From Gammaproteobacteria bacterium (lineage in GTDB: Bacteria; Pseudomonadota; Gammaproteobacteria; Eutrophobiales; Eutrophobiaceae): a DNA stretch of 8,811 nucleotides. The position numbers were made by a program, and so were the translations under genes. The notes below the pieces were generated by a model. The model worked only from the letters and a program-made list of their open reading frames with translations, searched no databases and was not told the DNA's origin. Shown here one piece after another: positions 1-7,452 of this stretch. The stretch covers positions 1 to 8,811 of the forward strand of contig JABHFC010000340.1 in assembly GCA_018676275.1 (NCBI GenBank). The letters run 5' to 3'. How positions within the stretch are numbered: position 1 is the stretch's first letter; each line of letters opens with the position of its first letter.

Positions 1-319
1 AAGGTTCTTCCGGACCGGCGACATAACCAAGAGTGGCATTAATCGCTGTTGTACCCGAGCTGAGTGTGTCTTTAATGGCACGGGAATCAATACTACGCAT
101 TCTTCTGACTGAAGATTTACCCACAGACTCATTTTGTTTGCCCTGACTCTGTGCCCATATATTTTGATTGGACATACCGCCGAGAGCATTAATCAGAATC
201 ATCTGCTTGAGATCTACAGCTTCTTTTGGAGTAGCAGCAAACACTGGCAACAGTGGTGATACTGTTAAAGCGGCCGATGTCATTTGGATAAACTGACGTC
301 TGGACAAATGTTTATTCAT
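1..319 (-). CDS. Tat-exported protein, probable M19-type membrane dipeptidase (N-terminal part, cut by window edge)
   Basis: The first 106 residues are visible; the gene continues past the left edge. The N-terminus has a twin-arginine signal (SRRQFIQM at residues 6-13) followed by a short hydrophobic stretch and a likely cleavage site near FAA (about residues 28-30), so the folded protein should be exported by Tat. After it come LINALGGMSN (about residues 42-51) and a SGTTAINATLGYVAGPEE segment. These resemble the start of Tat-exported M19 (renal dipeptidase-like) proteins, which carry an ALGG motif and a SG(L/I)TAVN-T-G stretch there. M19 enzymes are binuclear zinc dipeptidases that hydrolyse dipeptides and some amide or lactam substrates. 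The metal-binding residues lie outside the window, so activity cannot be judged. The ATG is preceded by AGGA at a suitable distance. It is the last visible gene of the minus-strand cluster, 33 nt after the 453-aa amidohydrolase. The Tat signal is clear; the family call is moderate. Confidence 0.6.
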   Translation of the reverse strand, partial: MNKHLSRRQFIQMTSAALTVSPLLPVFAATPKEAVDLKQMILINALGGMSNQNIWAQSQGKQNESVGKSSVRRMRSIDSRAIKDTLSSGTTAINATLGYVAGPEEP

Positions 320-352
320 TTCTTTATTTCCTGAAAATAAAAACAGAATAGA

Positions 353-1714
353 TTATTGGTTGGCAGGTATTTTCATTTTATCTCTTTCTACGATAACGCC
401 ATTTTTGATTACGACATTTATTTTTTTCGCATTATCGATATTGGCAATAGGATCTGCGTCCAGTAGTACCATGTCCGCCAGTTTTCCTTCGCTGATGGAG
501 CCCAATTCATCTTCCATACCCAGAAATCTGGCTGCATTAAGCGTTGCTATCTTGAGAACATCGCTAGTTGGTATACCGGCAGCGACTAACAGTTCCATTT
601 CGCGATGGACTGCGGGTCCGCTACTTTGATCTGTACCCAGAGCTATCACCGCCCCGCCAGCATTAAGTTTTCTGAGATTCTCCTGTGCGATGGGAGTCAT
701 TATTTTCATCCACCATGTCCAGGTTCTTTCCCTGTATTCTGCACTGGTTTCGTTCTTTAGTTTTTTGATCTCATCTTTGGTAAGCACAGCCTGGTACAGT
801 GCTTGATCAAGGTATTCAGGATGTTCAGCCAATCGACTATAGTTTTCGCCAATTGTTAAAGTGGTTGCCATGGGGATTTTTTTTGCAGCCATAAATCCTG
901 GAAAACTTTCACTTATAGGTCCGGTTATGACGGGGTGAGACAAAGAGTCAATCCCGGCGAATATGGCCTGCTTTGCACGGAACTCGCTGGCAGTGTGCGC
1001 CGTCGCTCTTATGCCCTTATCATTGTAGTATCCAATAATATGTTCCATCAGGGGGAGGGGCAGTAAGGGAATCAAGGGACGTGCCCCCCAGCCTCTTTCT
1101 TCCAGCGTTAATTTAACGATATCAGGCTGATACTTTAGATGTTCTTCCAGCGAAGATTTTGCTTCCGGCCAGTCATCAACCAATGTTGCACCGGCACCGC
1201 TACCATGACTTCCGGGATAGGTGACAATGCCACCAGTGGCAAAGATTCGCGGACTTTGAATTCTACCTGCTCTTTCCTGATTTCTAAGTGCAAAAATAAA
1301 TTCAGGGATGTTGCCGGAATCATAAACAGAGGTGACGCCGCTGTATAGATATCCATTCAAAGCCCGAGTACCTTTTTGCATATCTATACTTGCTTCCCGC
1401 AATCCATCTTTGGAAACTTTGACACCTCCGATAAGATGAATGTGAATATCCATTAAGCCCGGGATAAGGTATTTTCCTTTAGCATTAATAGTCTGTGCTT
1501 TTTTTCTTTCCGCGCCGGAAAACTTTCCTCTTCTGATTTCGCTAATGCGCTCTCCTGAAACCATAACGCTGGCATGTTCAATAGCAGGGCGTCCTGTGCC
1601 ATCGATAAGCACTACATCTTCTATAAGCAGCTTACGATTTTCTGCATGTACAAAACAGGAAAAGAATATTAAAAATACAATTACAAAATTATTTTTTTGA
1701 TTATTTGTTGTCAT
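353..1714 (-). CDS. Exported metal-dependent amidohydrolase (imidazolonepropionase/prolidase-like)
   Basis: A 453-aa secreted member of the amidohydrolase superfamily, expected to hydrolyse an amide, peptide or ester bond with one or two bound metals. A Sec signal peptide covers about residues 1-24 (hydrophobic run VIVFLIFFSCFVHA, cleavage after HA). A small beta domain follows, then the metal-binding barrel. The full ligand set is present: HxH at H91/H93 (LMDIHIHL), a probable carboxylated lysine at K201 (DIVKLTLEE), H240 (TAHTAS), H260 (SLSHPV) and catalytic D362 (ALGTDQSS). The C-terminus returns to the beta domain with GSISEGKLADMVLLDADP (about residues 405-422), typical of the family. 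A Pro/Leu-rich stretch at about residues 213-223 is unusual. The substrate cannot be predicted. It lies 40 nt after the 461-aa amidohydrolase and 33 nt before the Tat protein, and shares only the general fold and ligands with its neighbour, so a recent duplication is unlikely. The Shine-Dalgarno is a weak AGAGA about 7 nt before ATG. Confidence 0.9.
   Translation of the reverse strand: MTTNNQKNNFVIVFLIFFSCFVHAENRKLLIEDVVLIDGTGRPAIEHASVMVSGERISEIRRGKFSGAERKKAQTINAKGKYLIPGLMDIHIHLIGGVKVSKDGLREASIDMQKGTRALNGYLYSGVTSVYDSGNIPEFIFALRNQERAGRIQSPRIFATGGIVTYPGSHGSGAGATLVDDWPEAKSSLEEHLKYQPDIVKLTLEERGWGARPLIPLLPLPLMEHIIGYYNDKGIRATAHTASEFRAKQAIFAGIDSLSHPVITGPISESFPGFMAAKKIPMATTLTIGENYSRLAEHPEYLDQALYQAVLTKDEIKKLKNETSAEYRERTWTWWMKIMTPIAQENLRKLNAGGAVIALGTDQSSGPAVHREMELLVAAGIPTSDVLKIATLNAARFLGMEDELGSISEGKLADMVLLDADPIANIDNAKKINVVIKNGVIVERDKMKIPANQ
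1051..1078 (+). other. G-quadruplex-type motif inside the amidohydrolase gene
   Basis: Four G-runs lie close together on the plus strand: G5, G4, G3 and G3, with loops of 1, 6 and 6 nt. This fits the usual G3+N1-7 pattern. The gene is transcribed on the minus strand, so the G-rich strand is the template and the mRNA carries the C-runs. The same bases encode the Pro/Leu-rich stretch at residues 213-223. It may be a by-product of that peptide, since Pro codons read from the minus strand give G-runs here. Confidence 0.4.
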
Positions 1715-1754
1715 TGTTTATCTCTTTATAGAATTTCTCTGTGGATTAAATTAT

Positions 1755-3140
1755 TTATTCATGTTTGAAGATAACACCATCTCGCATGACAAAACCAACG
1801 CCCAGTACGGCTTCAATATCATTGAGGGGGTTGCCCGGCATGGCAACTATATCGGCTGCTTTACCAGTTTCGAGAGAGCCAGTCTTTTTATCTATACCTG
1901 CAGCAATTGCCGCGTTAATGGTGCCTGCCATTATTGATTCCATTTCCGACATGCCAATGTTGACGTACTCTACAAATTCATTTGCATTCTCGCCGTGTGG
2001 AGACACACCGGAATCTGTTCCAAGAGCAATGTTAACGCCCATCTTGTAGGCCATGGCTCCCATGTCTTTGGGTTGTCGACCAAGTCGTAGTAATTTATCC
2101 ATTATGGGTTTGGGTAAATGACCGAAAGGACCTTTCTTCATTTTCTCAGGTGTGTCACCAACCGCGGTAATTGGATAGATCGTCGGTATCATCCATGCAC
2201 CGGTTTTTACAAATAATTTCATCGTGCCTTTATCAGCCCACATCGCATGTTCAATGGAATCGAAACCAGCGCGCAGTGCGGCTTCAATACCTTCTTTTGC
2301 GTGTGCATGAGCAGTCACTTTACGACCAAGATTATGTGCCGTTTCGACTATAGCCTTCAATTCATCGTCGGTTAACTGCTGACCGGTTCCTGCTGCGGTT
2401 TCGCTTAAGACACCTCCGGTCGCAGTTACCTTTATCACGTCAGCGCCACGTTTTACCTGCCTTCTTACTGCCGCGCGACAGGAATCCGGACCATCACAGG
2501 TAGCTGTCGAAGGTATAACATCGAGAACTTCCTGGCGAAAGCCATGTACATCACCATGTCCACCAGTTGCAGTTATAGCTTCACCGGCAACCAGTATTCT
2601 CGGTCCTGGAACCTTACCGGCTTTGATGGCATCGCGCAGTGCGAATATGGAATCGCCTCGCGAACCCAGATCACGTATTGTGGTAAAGCCGGCATTCATG
2701 GTGCGTAGCGCATACATTGCACCTGTCAGAGCATTGTCCGCGTCTCCCATGGTAACCGTGTCCAACTTGGCACCCTGACGGTATTCTTTACTGATATGAA
2801 CATGCAGGTCAATGAAACCGGGCATAACAAACTGGTTTTTTAAATCGATAATGGTCTCATTACTATCATTGCCTTCGACCTGGCTTTTGTTCAGGTAACC
2901 TGCGTGAATGCTATCGACCTTTCCGTTTCGCACCACAACAGTCTGTTTATTCAACGGCTGTTTACCCGGTACGGCAAGCAAGGTGCCGGCGTGGATAATT
3001 AATGTTTCCGCACTAATCGCGTGTGGAAAGTTTTGCTTTGCACTTGCAGTATTGGAAAATATTAACCCGAAAACTGGTAACAGCAGGCTTAAGTAAACAC
3101 TTCTATCAGGCAGTGTTCTCATTGCGGTTTTTATATTCAT
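1755..3140 (-). CDS. Exported metal-dependent amidohydrolase (Xaa-Pro dipeptidase/ochratoxinase-like subgroup)
   Basis: A 461-aa secreted amidohydrolase, likely acting on peptide or N-acyl amino-acid bonds in the periplasm. The signal peptide spans about residues 1-34, with cleavage after TASA. Metal-site residues are complete: H113/H115 (FIDLHVHI), K237 as probable carboxylated lysine (ADVIKVTATGG), H278 with H280 (VTAHAHA), H298 (DSIEHAM) and catalytic D376 (ALGTDSGV). The motifs ATGGHGD (191-197) and TGGVLSE (241-247) are hallmarks of the prolidase-like amidohydrolases, a group with Xaa-Pro, Xaa-Arg/Lys and ochratoxin-type amide hydrolases; this places the family but not the substrate. C215 and C221 lie six residues apart and could form a disulfide in the periplasm. 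The ATG lies 12 nt after the sulfatase stop, with a modest AGAGATAAG ribosome-binding region overlapping that stop, so translation is probably coupled. It is the third gene of the minus-strand cluster. Confidence 0.9.
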   Translation of the reverse strand: MNIKTAMRTLPDRSVYLSLLLPVFGLIFSNTASAKQNFPHAISAETLIIHAGTLLAVPGKQPLNKQTVVVRNGKVDSIHAGYLNKSQVEGNDSNETIIDLKNQFVMPGFIDLHVHISKEYRQGAKLDTVTMGDADNALTGAMYALRTMNAGFTTIRDLGSRGDSIFALRDAIKAGKVPGPRILVAGEAITATGGHGDVHGFRQEVLDVIPSTATCDGPDSCRAAVRRQVKRGADVIKVTATGGVLSETAAGTGQQLTDDELKAIVETAHNLGRKVTAHAHAKEGIEAALRAGFDSIEHAMWADKGTMKLFVKTGAWMIPTIYPITAVGDTPEKMKKGPFGHLPKPIMDKLLRLGRQPKDMGAMAYKMGVNIALGTDSGVSPHGENANEFVEYVNIGMSEMESIMAGTINAAIAAGIDKKTGSLETGKAADIVAMPGNPLNDIEAVLGVGFVMRDGVIFKHE

Positions 3141-3152
3141 GAAATCTTATCT

Positions 3153-4730
3153 CTATTTAATATCGGTAAAGACATGTTTAGCCTTTTCCAGTGTGGGTTC
3201 TTTCCAGTTAGGGAATCTACTTTTAAAAATATCATCCCGACCATAATATTTTTCAAGCAAAATCCCTTTTGCTGAACCGCCGTTCCATACATCATATTTA
3301 CTATCGCTGTATTTAGTAAAAAATGCAGTTAATCTCTTATCAAGAGAGTCACGTGTTTTCGCATAGGCCGGGTCATCGATTAGATTTATTTTTTCATCTG
3401 GGTCATTGTTCAAATCATACAAGGTATTAGGTTCTTCTTCATCGTCCAGTCTTTTCATGTATTTCCATTTTGATGTGCGAATAACCCTAACCGTAACAAA
3501 TTCGAAAAACGCTGCATCATCCCAGTTTTTTATACTATTGCCCTGAAGAAAAGGCATAAAACTTTTGCCCGGAGAATTGGCAATAGTTTTATCTTTCATG
3601 CCGGCATATTCGAGTAGTGTCGGGAACAGATCATATTGATTAATAATTTTGTCGCTCTTTACACCTGCTTTAATCTTACCCGGATGGCTCAGGATAAGTG
3701 GTATTTGCATATTGATGTTATGGGCGGTAAACGGGAATGACCAGGAGGTGTTTCCAAACAATCCGTTATGACCATACGAGGCTCCCTGATCAGAGGTATA
3801 AATTACAATTGTATTGTCATCAATACCAAGTTTTTTTAGTGTTTCCATTATTGTGCCAACACCATCATCAACCATAGTGGTTTCGGATGCGGCATTTATC
3901 ATTGCGGTTTTGTTATTTAGCGCTTCAATGGCCTTCCATGCAGTTGTACCTTCTTTCAACATAAGGTTTGAAGGTCCTCTTAAACCTTGTGCCCAGTTTT
4001 TCAAGTAGGGGTGAACACTTTCCTGGGGCATCGAAGGTGTATGGTTTTTATAATAATCCGCATGTCTGTTACGTGGTTCCATTGTCACAGTCGGAGGCAG
4101 GTTATATGGCCCATTGTAGGCAAGGTATAAAAAGAAGGGCTTATCCTTTTTTTGTTGCGATAGATATTCAACAGCTTTCTTTGTCCAGAAATCCGTCAGA
4201 TGCTCAGCGACTTCATATTGCTTACCATTATCTATTACTGTTTGGTCATAAAAAGTAGTGGTATGCCCGGACGGGAAAGTCACCCAGTATTGAAAACCTA
4301 TTTGTGGTTTTTGCGGCATTCCCAGGTGATATTTGCCTACCAGAGCGGTGTTATAACCGGCTTCAGAAAATGTCTGAGGTATGTTGCGAAACTCTTCTAT
4401 ACCTGACCAGTTTGGGACATTTATATCTGATGGCAAGGCAACATGAATACCGGTTTGTGAGGGCATCAGACCTGTTAGCAGGGTTGCTCTCGTTGGTGAG
4501 CAAACACCATTAACAGAAAATGCCTGGTTGAACTGAACACCATGCTCAGCCAGTCTATCGATATTCGGTGTTTTTATTTCTGCATTACCATAAGTTCCGA
4601 TCAAAGAATGACTTTGATTATCAGAAACGATTAACACAATATTTGGTCTGGAGTTTGTTGCAAACAGAGATGAAGAGAAAAAAACTAGAGTAAAGAGGGC
4701 AGCGATTACAGCTCTTTTTTTAATTGGCAT
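3153..4730 (-). CDS. Exported sulfatase, formylglycine (Cys) type with divergent active-site residues
   Basis: A 525-aa secreted sulfatase of the alkaline-phosphatase-like fold, expected to hydrolyse a sulfate ester. The signal peptide is about residues 1-24 (AALFTLVFFSSSLFA). The maturation motif is C77-S-P-T-R81 followed by ATLLTG, so C77 should be converted to formylglycine by an activating enzyme not encoded here. Other active-site positions are K133 and H135 (GKYHLG) and D37 (IVSDNQ). Several usual residues are replaced: the second Asp of the N-terminal DD pair is N38, the His of the PH motif is Tyr209 (NGPYN), and the DN pair is D314-Q315 (TSDQGASYGHNG). The fold is intact and of normal length, so it may be a distinct subfamily with different substrate geometry rather than a dead enzyme. 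It is the first gene after the hairpin and 12 nt before the amidohydrolase. The ATG has no close Shine-Dalgarno (see the site upstream). The substrate could be an aromatic sulfate or a sulfated sugar; the absence of glycoside hydrolases favours the former. Confidence 0.92.
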   Translation of the reverse strand: MPIKKRAVIAALFTLVFFSSSLFATNSRPNIVLIVSDNQSHSLIGTYGNAEIKTPNIDRLAEHGVQFNQAFSVNGVCSPTRATLLTGLMPSQTGIHVALPSDINVPNWSGIEEFRNIPQTFSEAGYNTALVGKYHLGMPQKPQIGFQYWVTFPSGHTTTFYDQTVIDNGKQYEVAEHLTDFWTKKAVEYLSQQKKDKPFFLYLAYNGPYNLPPTVTMEPRNRHADYYKNHTPSMPQESVHPYLKNWAQGLRGPSNLMLKEGTTAWKAIEALNNKTAMINAASETTMVDDGVGTIMETLKKLGIDDNTIVIYTSDQGASYGHNGLFGNTSWSFPFTAHNINMQIPLILSHPGKIKAGVKSDKIINQYDLFPTLLEYAGMKDKTIANSPGKSFMPFLQGNSIKNWDDAAFFEFVTVRVIRTSKWKYMKRLDDEEEPNTLYDLNNDPDEKINLIDDPAYAKTRDSLDKRLTAFFTKYSDSKYDVWNGGSAKGILLEKYYGRDDIFKSRFPNWKEPTLEKAKHVFTDIK

Positions 4731-4748
4731 AATATTTAATAAAGTAGA

Positions 4749-4762
4749 AATATAAGCTCCTT
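4749..4762 (-). promoter_or_regulatory. Strong Shine-Dalgarno with in-frame ATT, upstream of the sulfatase ATG
   Basis: A near-consensus AAGGAG lies at 4757-4762 on the minus strand, 26 nt before the sulfatase ATG, which is too far for normal use. Five nt after it is an ATT codon in frame with the sulfatase, reading ISTLLNI before MPIKK. No ATG, GTG or TTG lies at a suitable distance in any frame. Either initiation uses the rare ATT, or the ATG is used with a weak or folded leader. Confidence 0.35.
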
Positions 4763-4787
4763 CACTGAAAGCTGTAAGTTGGTATAA

Positions 4788-4820
4788 ACCGGGTACAACA
4801 TCATGAATGTTGTACCCGGT
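4788..4820 (-). terminator. Perfect hairpin between receptor and sulfatase genes; probable terminator or attenuator
   Basis: An inverted repeat with 13-bp arms (4788-4800 and 4808-4820, ACCGGGTACAACA and its complement) plus one more T-A pair gives a 14-bp perfect stem and a 5-nt loop. On the minus strand it lies 46 nt after the receptor stop and is followed by TTTATA, a short U-rich tract. This suits a weak rho-independent terminator that lets some transcription through to the sulfatase. It could instead be an mRNA-stabilising stem that keeps receptor message above that of the downstream enzymes. Confidence 0.6.
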
Positions 4821-4866
4821 ATAGTGTTACAAATATACGGTAGTGTTGTATTTTGCTTGCGAGGAA

Positions 4867-7143
4867 TTAAAAATCCTTATCAAAACTAATACCAAAAGTC
4901 CGGGGTCGTTCAATGAAATTCAAACCCGGATCCAGTCGGAAAGTACCATCTTCAAATACATGGGAAGGTCCTCTTTCATCAAAGACATTATCCAGGAATA
5001 AAGACGCGCTCCAGTCATCCGCTTCTATGCCTAAACGTAAATCAACAATCACGTAGTCTCCCTGCTTGTTATAGGAGCTGTTAGGTGTTGTTGTCGGTAC
5101 CAATGTATTGATATCGAGCAGGAAAGGATTGAAGTCTGCAGCGCTTTCACCTGTGTAATTCGCATTCAGGTAGACATAGCCACGTACACCTCCAAACCAG
5201 GGAAACTGTTGGCCATATTCCGCAGACGTGTTGAAGGTCCAGTCGGCAACATCAGGTAGAGCATCTCCATCAAGACCGGAACGACTCAAGGTAGAACTCG
5301 CTCTGTTTGCCGGTGCATCAGCCGTCAGTTTTGCGTCAACATAGCTCAGGGCTGCGGTAATACGAAAATCATCCGCGACATCGAGCGCACTTTCAATCTC
5401 AAAGCCGGTTGCCTCTGCACTGTCAGCATTTAATAAAAAGCCAAACAAACCGGTAGCAGATCTACCACCGAGGACAATATCTTCCCAATCGATGTAATAA
5501 ACAGCAGCGTTAAGAGTCAGACGGCGATCCAGCCATTGCGAATGAATACCCAACTCATAGCTATCCAGACTATCGGATTTGAATGCTTCGGGAACACCGA
5601 CATTACTTGGGTCAGTTAAGGCGATGGAGGAAGTATTCTGGTTTGCACCACCGGGACGGTAGCCCTGCGAAAATGAAGCATACACCAGCATATCATCACT
5701 GACGTCGTAGCCGATATGAGCTTTGAAAATAGCACCATCATCTGAGCCACGTGTCACATTTCTCTGGAATGGAAGATTTCTACCTGGTGTACCTGATGGC
5801 AGACCAATCCCGGGGATATTAACTCTGTTTACAACTTCGCTACCGCTTTCAACATCGTAATACCTGACACCGGCTGTTAGCGCCAGCCTGTCGTTTACAT
5901 GCCAAGTGGCTTCTCCATAAACGGCCTTTTGTAGCAATGAAGAATTCACCGTGCGTCGGAACAAAAATATTGTATCGTCGGCAACATTACCATCAGCTCC
6001 GGGATACTGAACTCGACTGTCTACAAATGCGTTGCGGTCGGAGTAAAAAGCACCGACAGTCCAGTCGACGACATTGTCACCTGAGGATGAAAGGCGAAAT
6101 TCGTGACTAACAGCTTGCAAAGGTTCAGGTTGTGTTGATAGGACGGGTGGAAAGGGGATACCCGTGAAACCGTTATGAAAACGATATACCGCATTTCGAT
6201 CGAACCAGGAACCGGAATACATGGCTTCCGCCCAGTCAAACGAGTATTCCAGCTTAAAGTTGTATAAGACCTGTTCATCATTGTAGGGTTCATTGGACAA
6301 GACATCAGTTTGTGGGTTGTCCTTATCAATGCTTGGGTTGTAGTGAAAGCCGCCACCGACATTCTGATCCTGGTAATAGATCGCGCCTGTTAGAGCAAGA
6401 CGGTCGGTCGGTGTCCAACGTAAAATTACGCGGCCACCTTCAGTATCAACATCATTAATATCGCTTTTACCCACAGCAACATTATCAATAAAGCCTGGGT
6501 CATCCCGCTTGAATGCAACTACACGCAAGGCAAGTTGATCCTTTATTATTGGCACGTTAACCATACCATTAACCTGATAACCTTCATCGCCATAGCGAAC
6601 GGAAGAACCTTCAACACTGATTTTTCCTTCAAACTCTTCTGCATTCGGTTTATTGGTAATAAACCTGATTGTACCGCCCATTGAACCACCACCATATAAT
6701 GTTCCTTGTGGGCCTTTCAATACTTCCACTCGTTGTAGATCAAAGGGTTTTAACTCAGGAGAACGTATACCTGCATCGTTTGTTGTACCCGGAGCACCTA
6801 CTACAAGTGCATCATCAAAATACACGCCGACCTGTGGTTCACCGGGACTGGCAATACCGCGAATAATCGGGCGGGTTGATCCAGGACCATTATCTCGAAT
6901 AGTTAAGCCTGGTACTGAACCGACGAAGTCTGCGAAATCATCTGCGCCAATTCTTTCCAGACCTTCACTGGTCAAGGCTGATATAGCGATTGGTGTATCC
7001 TGTAAAGTGGTCTCTCGTTTCAGAGCGGTAACAACAACTTCTTCAATGGCTTTTTGTGCAGAGACGCCATAACTGAAAAATACAGCGGCCAGTGCAATTA
7101 AAATAGATTTACGATTTGCTTTAGATGTGAATTTTAAAAACAT
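4867..7143 (-). CDS. TonB-dependent outer-membrane receptor
   Basis: A 758-aa TonB-dependent receptor, a 22-strand outer-membrane barrel that imports scarce ligands using TonB-ExbBD energy. The signal peptide covers about residues 1-29, with cleavage after GVSA. A TonB-box-like EEVVVTA lies at 34-40. The plug domain follows at about 45-165, with VPGLTIRD, RPIIRGIA, DLQRVEVLKGPQGTLYG and GGTIRFITNKP. The rest is barrel, ending in FDKDF with the C-terminal Phe needed for barrel assembly. The plug sequence is of the broad type common in marine Proteobacteria and sphingomonads, which includes many receptors for non-siderophore organic compounds; no adjacent iron-uptake genes are seen. The frame is open up to an ATG at 7197, but that start lacks a ribosome site and places 18 extra residues before a normal signal peptide. 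The ATG at 7143 has a strong one. It diverges from the VOC gene, and its ligand is probably the substrate of the downstream exported hydrolases (inference). Confidence 0.93.
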   Translation of the reverse strand: MFLKFTSKANRKSILIALAAVFFSYGVSAQKAIEEVVVTALKRETTLQDTPIAISALTSEGLERIGADDFADFVGSVPGLTIRDNGPGSTRPIIRGIASPGEPQVGVYFDDALVVGAPGTTNDAGIRSPELKPFDLQRVEVLKGPQGTLYGGGSMGGTIRFITNKPNAEEFEGKISVEGSSVRYGDEGYQVNGMVNVPIIKDQLALRVVAFKRDDPGFIDNVAVGKSDINDVDTEGGRVILRWTPTDRLALTGAIYYQDQNVGGGFHYNPSIDKDNPQTDVLSNEPYNDEQVLYNFKLEYSFDWAEAMYSGSWFDRNAVYRFHNGFTGIPFPPVLSTQPEPLQAVSHEFRLSSSGDNVVDWTVGAFYSDRNAFVDSRVQYPGADGNVADDTIFLFRRTVNSSLLQKAVYGEATWHVNDRLALTAGVRYYDVESGSEVVNRVNIPGIGLPSGTPGRNLPFQRNVTRGSDDGAIFKAHIGYDVSDDMLVYASFSQGYRPGGANQNTSSIALTDPSNVGVPEAFKSDSLDSYELGIHSQWLDRRLTLNAAVYYIDWEDIVLGGRSATGLFGFLLNADSAEATGFEIESALDVADDFRITAALSYVDAKLTADAPANRASSTLSRSGLDGDALPDVADWTFNTSAEYGQQFPWFGGVRGYVYLNANYTGESAADFNPFLLDINTLVPTTTPNSSYNKQGDYVIVDLRLGIEADDWSASLFLDNVFDERGPSHVFEDGTFRLDPGLNFIERPRTFGISFDKDF

Positions 7144-7147
7144 ACTA

Positions 7148-7157
7148 CCTCTCCCTT
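7148..7157 (-). promoter_or_regulatory. Ribosome-binding site that fixes the receptor start
   Basis: The minus strand reads AAGGGAGAGG, then four bases and ATG at 7143. GGGAG sits 7 nt before the start codon, which is ideal spacing. The in-frame ATG at 7197 has only AT-rich sequence before it (TAAATACTGATAA), so 7143 is the better start. Confidence 0.8.
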
Positions 7158-7261
7158 GAGTGTATTGACTGATGACTGAAAGCGATAAGCTTACCATTTA
7201 TCAGTATTTAATTATGGCCAACTAAGCTTTGCTTTGCGAATTTTTTATTAGGGCAAAAGCC

Positions 7262-7291
7262 AAAATAAGAGGGTGAGATTTTTGCAGTCAA
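7262..7291 (-). promoter_or_regulatory. Candidate sigma-70-type promoter for the receptor gene
   Basis: On the minus strand TTGACT (7286-7291) is a good -35 box. After an 18-nt spacer comes TATTTT (7262-7267), a four-of-six -10 box. Transcription would start near 7255, giving a leader of about 110 nt before the receptor ATG. This is based on pattern matching only, in AT-rich DNA where chance matches are common. Confidence 0.35.
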
Positions 7292-7442
7292 ACAAAGATA
7301 CCGGTTAATCAATATAATGTTTAATAACAATAACTTGCGTAATATTTTTTAATTAGCACCAGCAAGAGAAACCAACAGGCTTTGCCTTTCATATATAAGG
7401 TTTGGAATTGGCATAATTCTTGTTTCCGGCGAGATACGAGTA

Positions 7443-7452
7443 TGTATATACA
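7443..7452. promoter_or_regulatory. Palindromic possible operator TGTATATACA
   Basis: A perfect 10-bp palindrome about 90 nt before the VOC start, flanked so that CTTGTATATACATA is read on the minus strand. The TTGTATAnACAA-like shape is reminiscent of operators for GntR-family regulators, a common control of aromatic and amino-acid catabolic genes. No regulator gene is present, so the match is suggestive only. It overlaps where a VOC promoter might lie. Confidence 0.25.

Noticed and set aside
353..3140. The two amidohydrolases as a recent tandem duplication
   Set aside because: They share only the superfamily ligand pattern. The sequences around the motifs, the subgroup signatures and the lengths between ligands differ clearly.
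6021..6362. Second minus-strand frame of 113 codons within the receptor
   Set aside because: It lies in another frame of the receptor barrel, has no ribosome site or recognisable motif, and is best explained as a shadow.
6653..7072. Plus-strand open frame of 139 codons opposite the receptor plug
   Set aside because: It is antisense to the highly conserved plug coding sequence, has a Pro/Ser-rich composition typical of antisense frames, and resembles no known family.
4867..7143. SusC/SusD-type glycan utilisation locus
   Set aside because: There is no SusD-like lipoprotein, no carbohydrate-binding N-terminal extension on the receptor, and no glycoside hydrolase. Receptor plus sulfatase alone is not enough.
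7144..7197. Longer start for the TonB receptor at 7197 (18 extra residues)
   Set aside because: It has no ribosome-binding site, and the extra residues would precede a complete signal peptide. The ATG at 7143 has a strong, well-spaced site.
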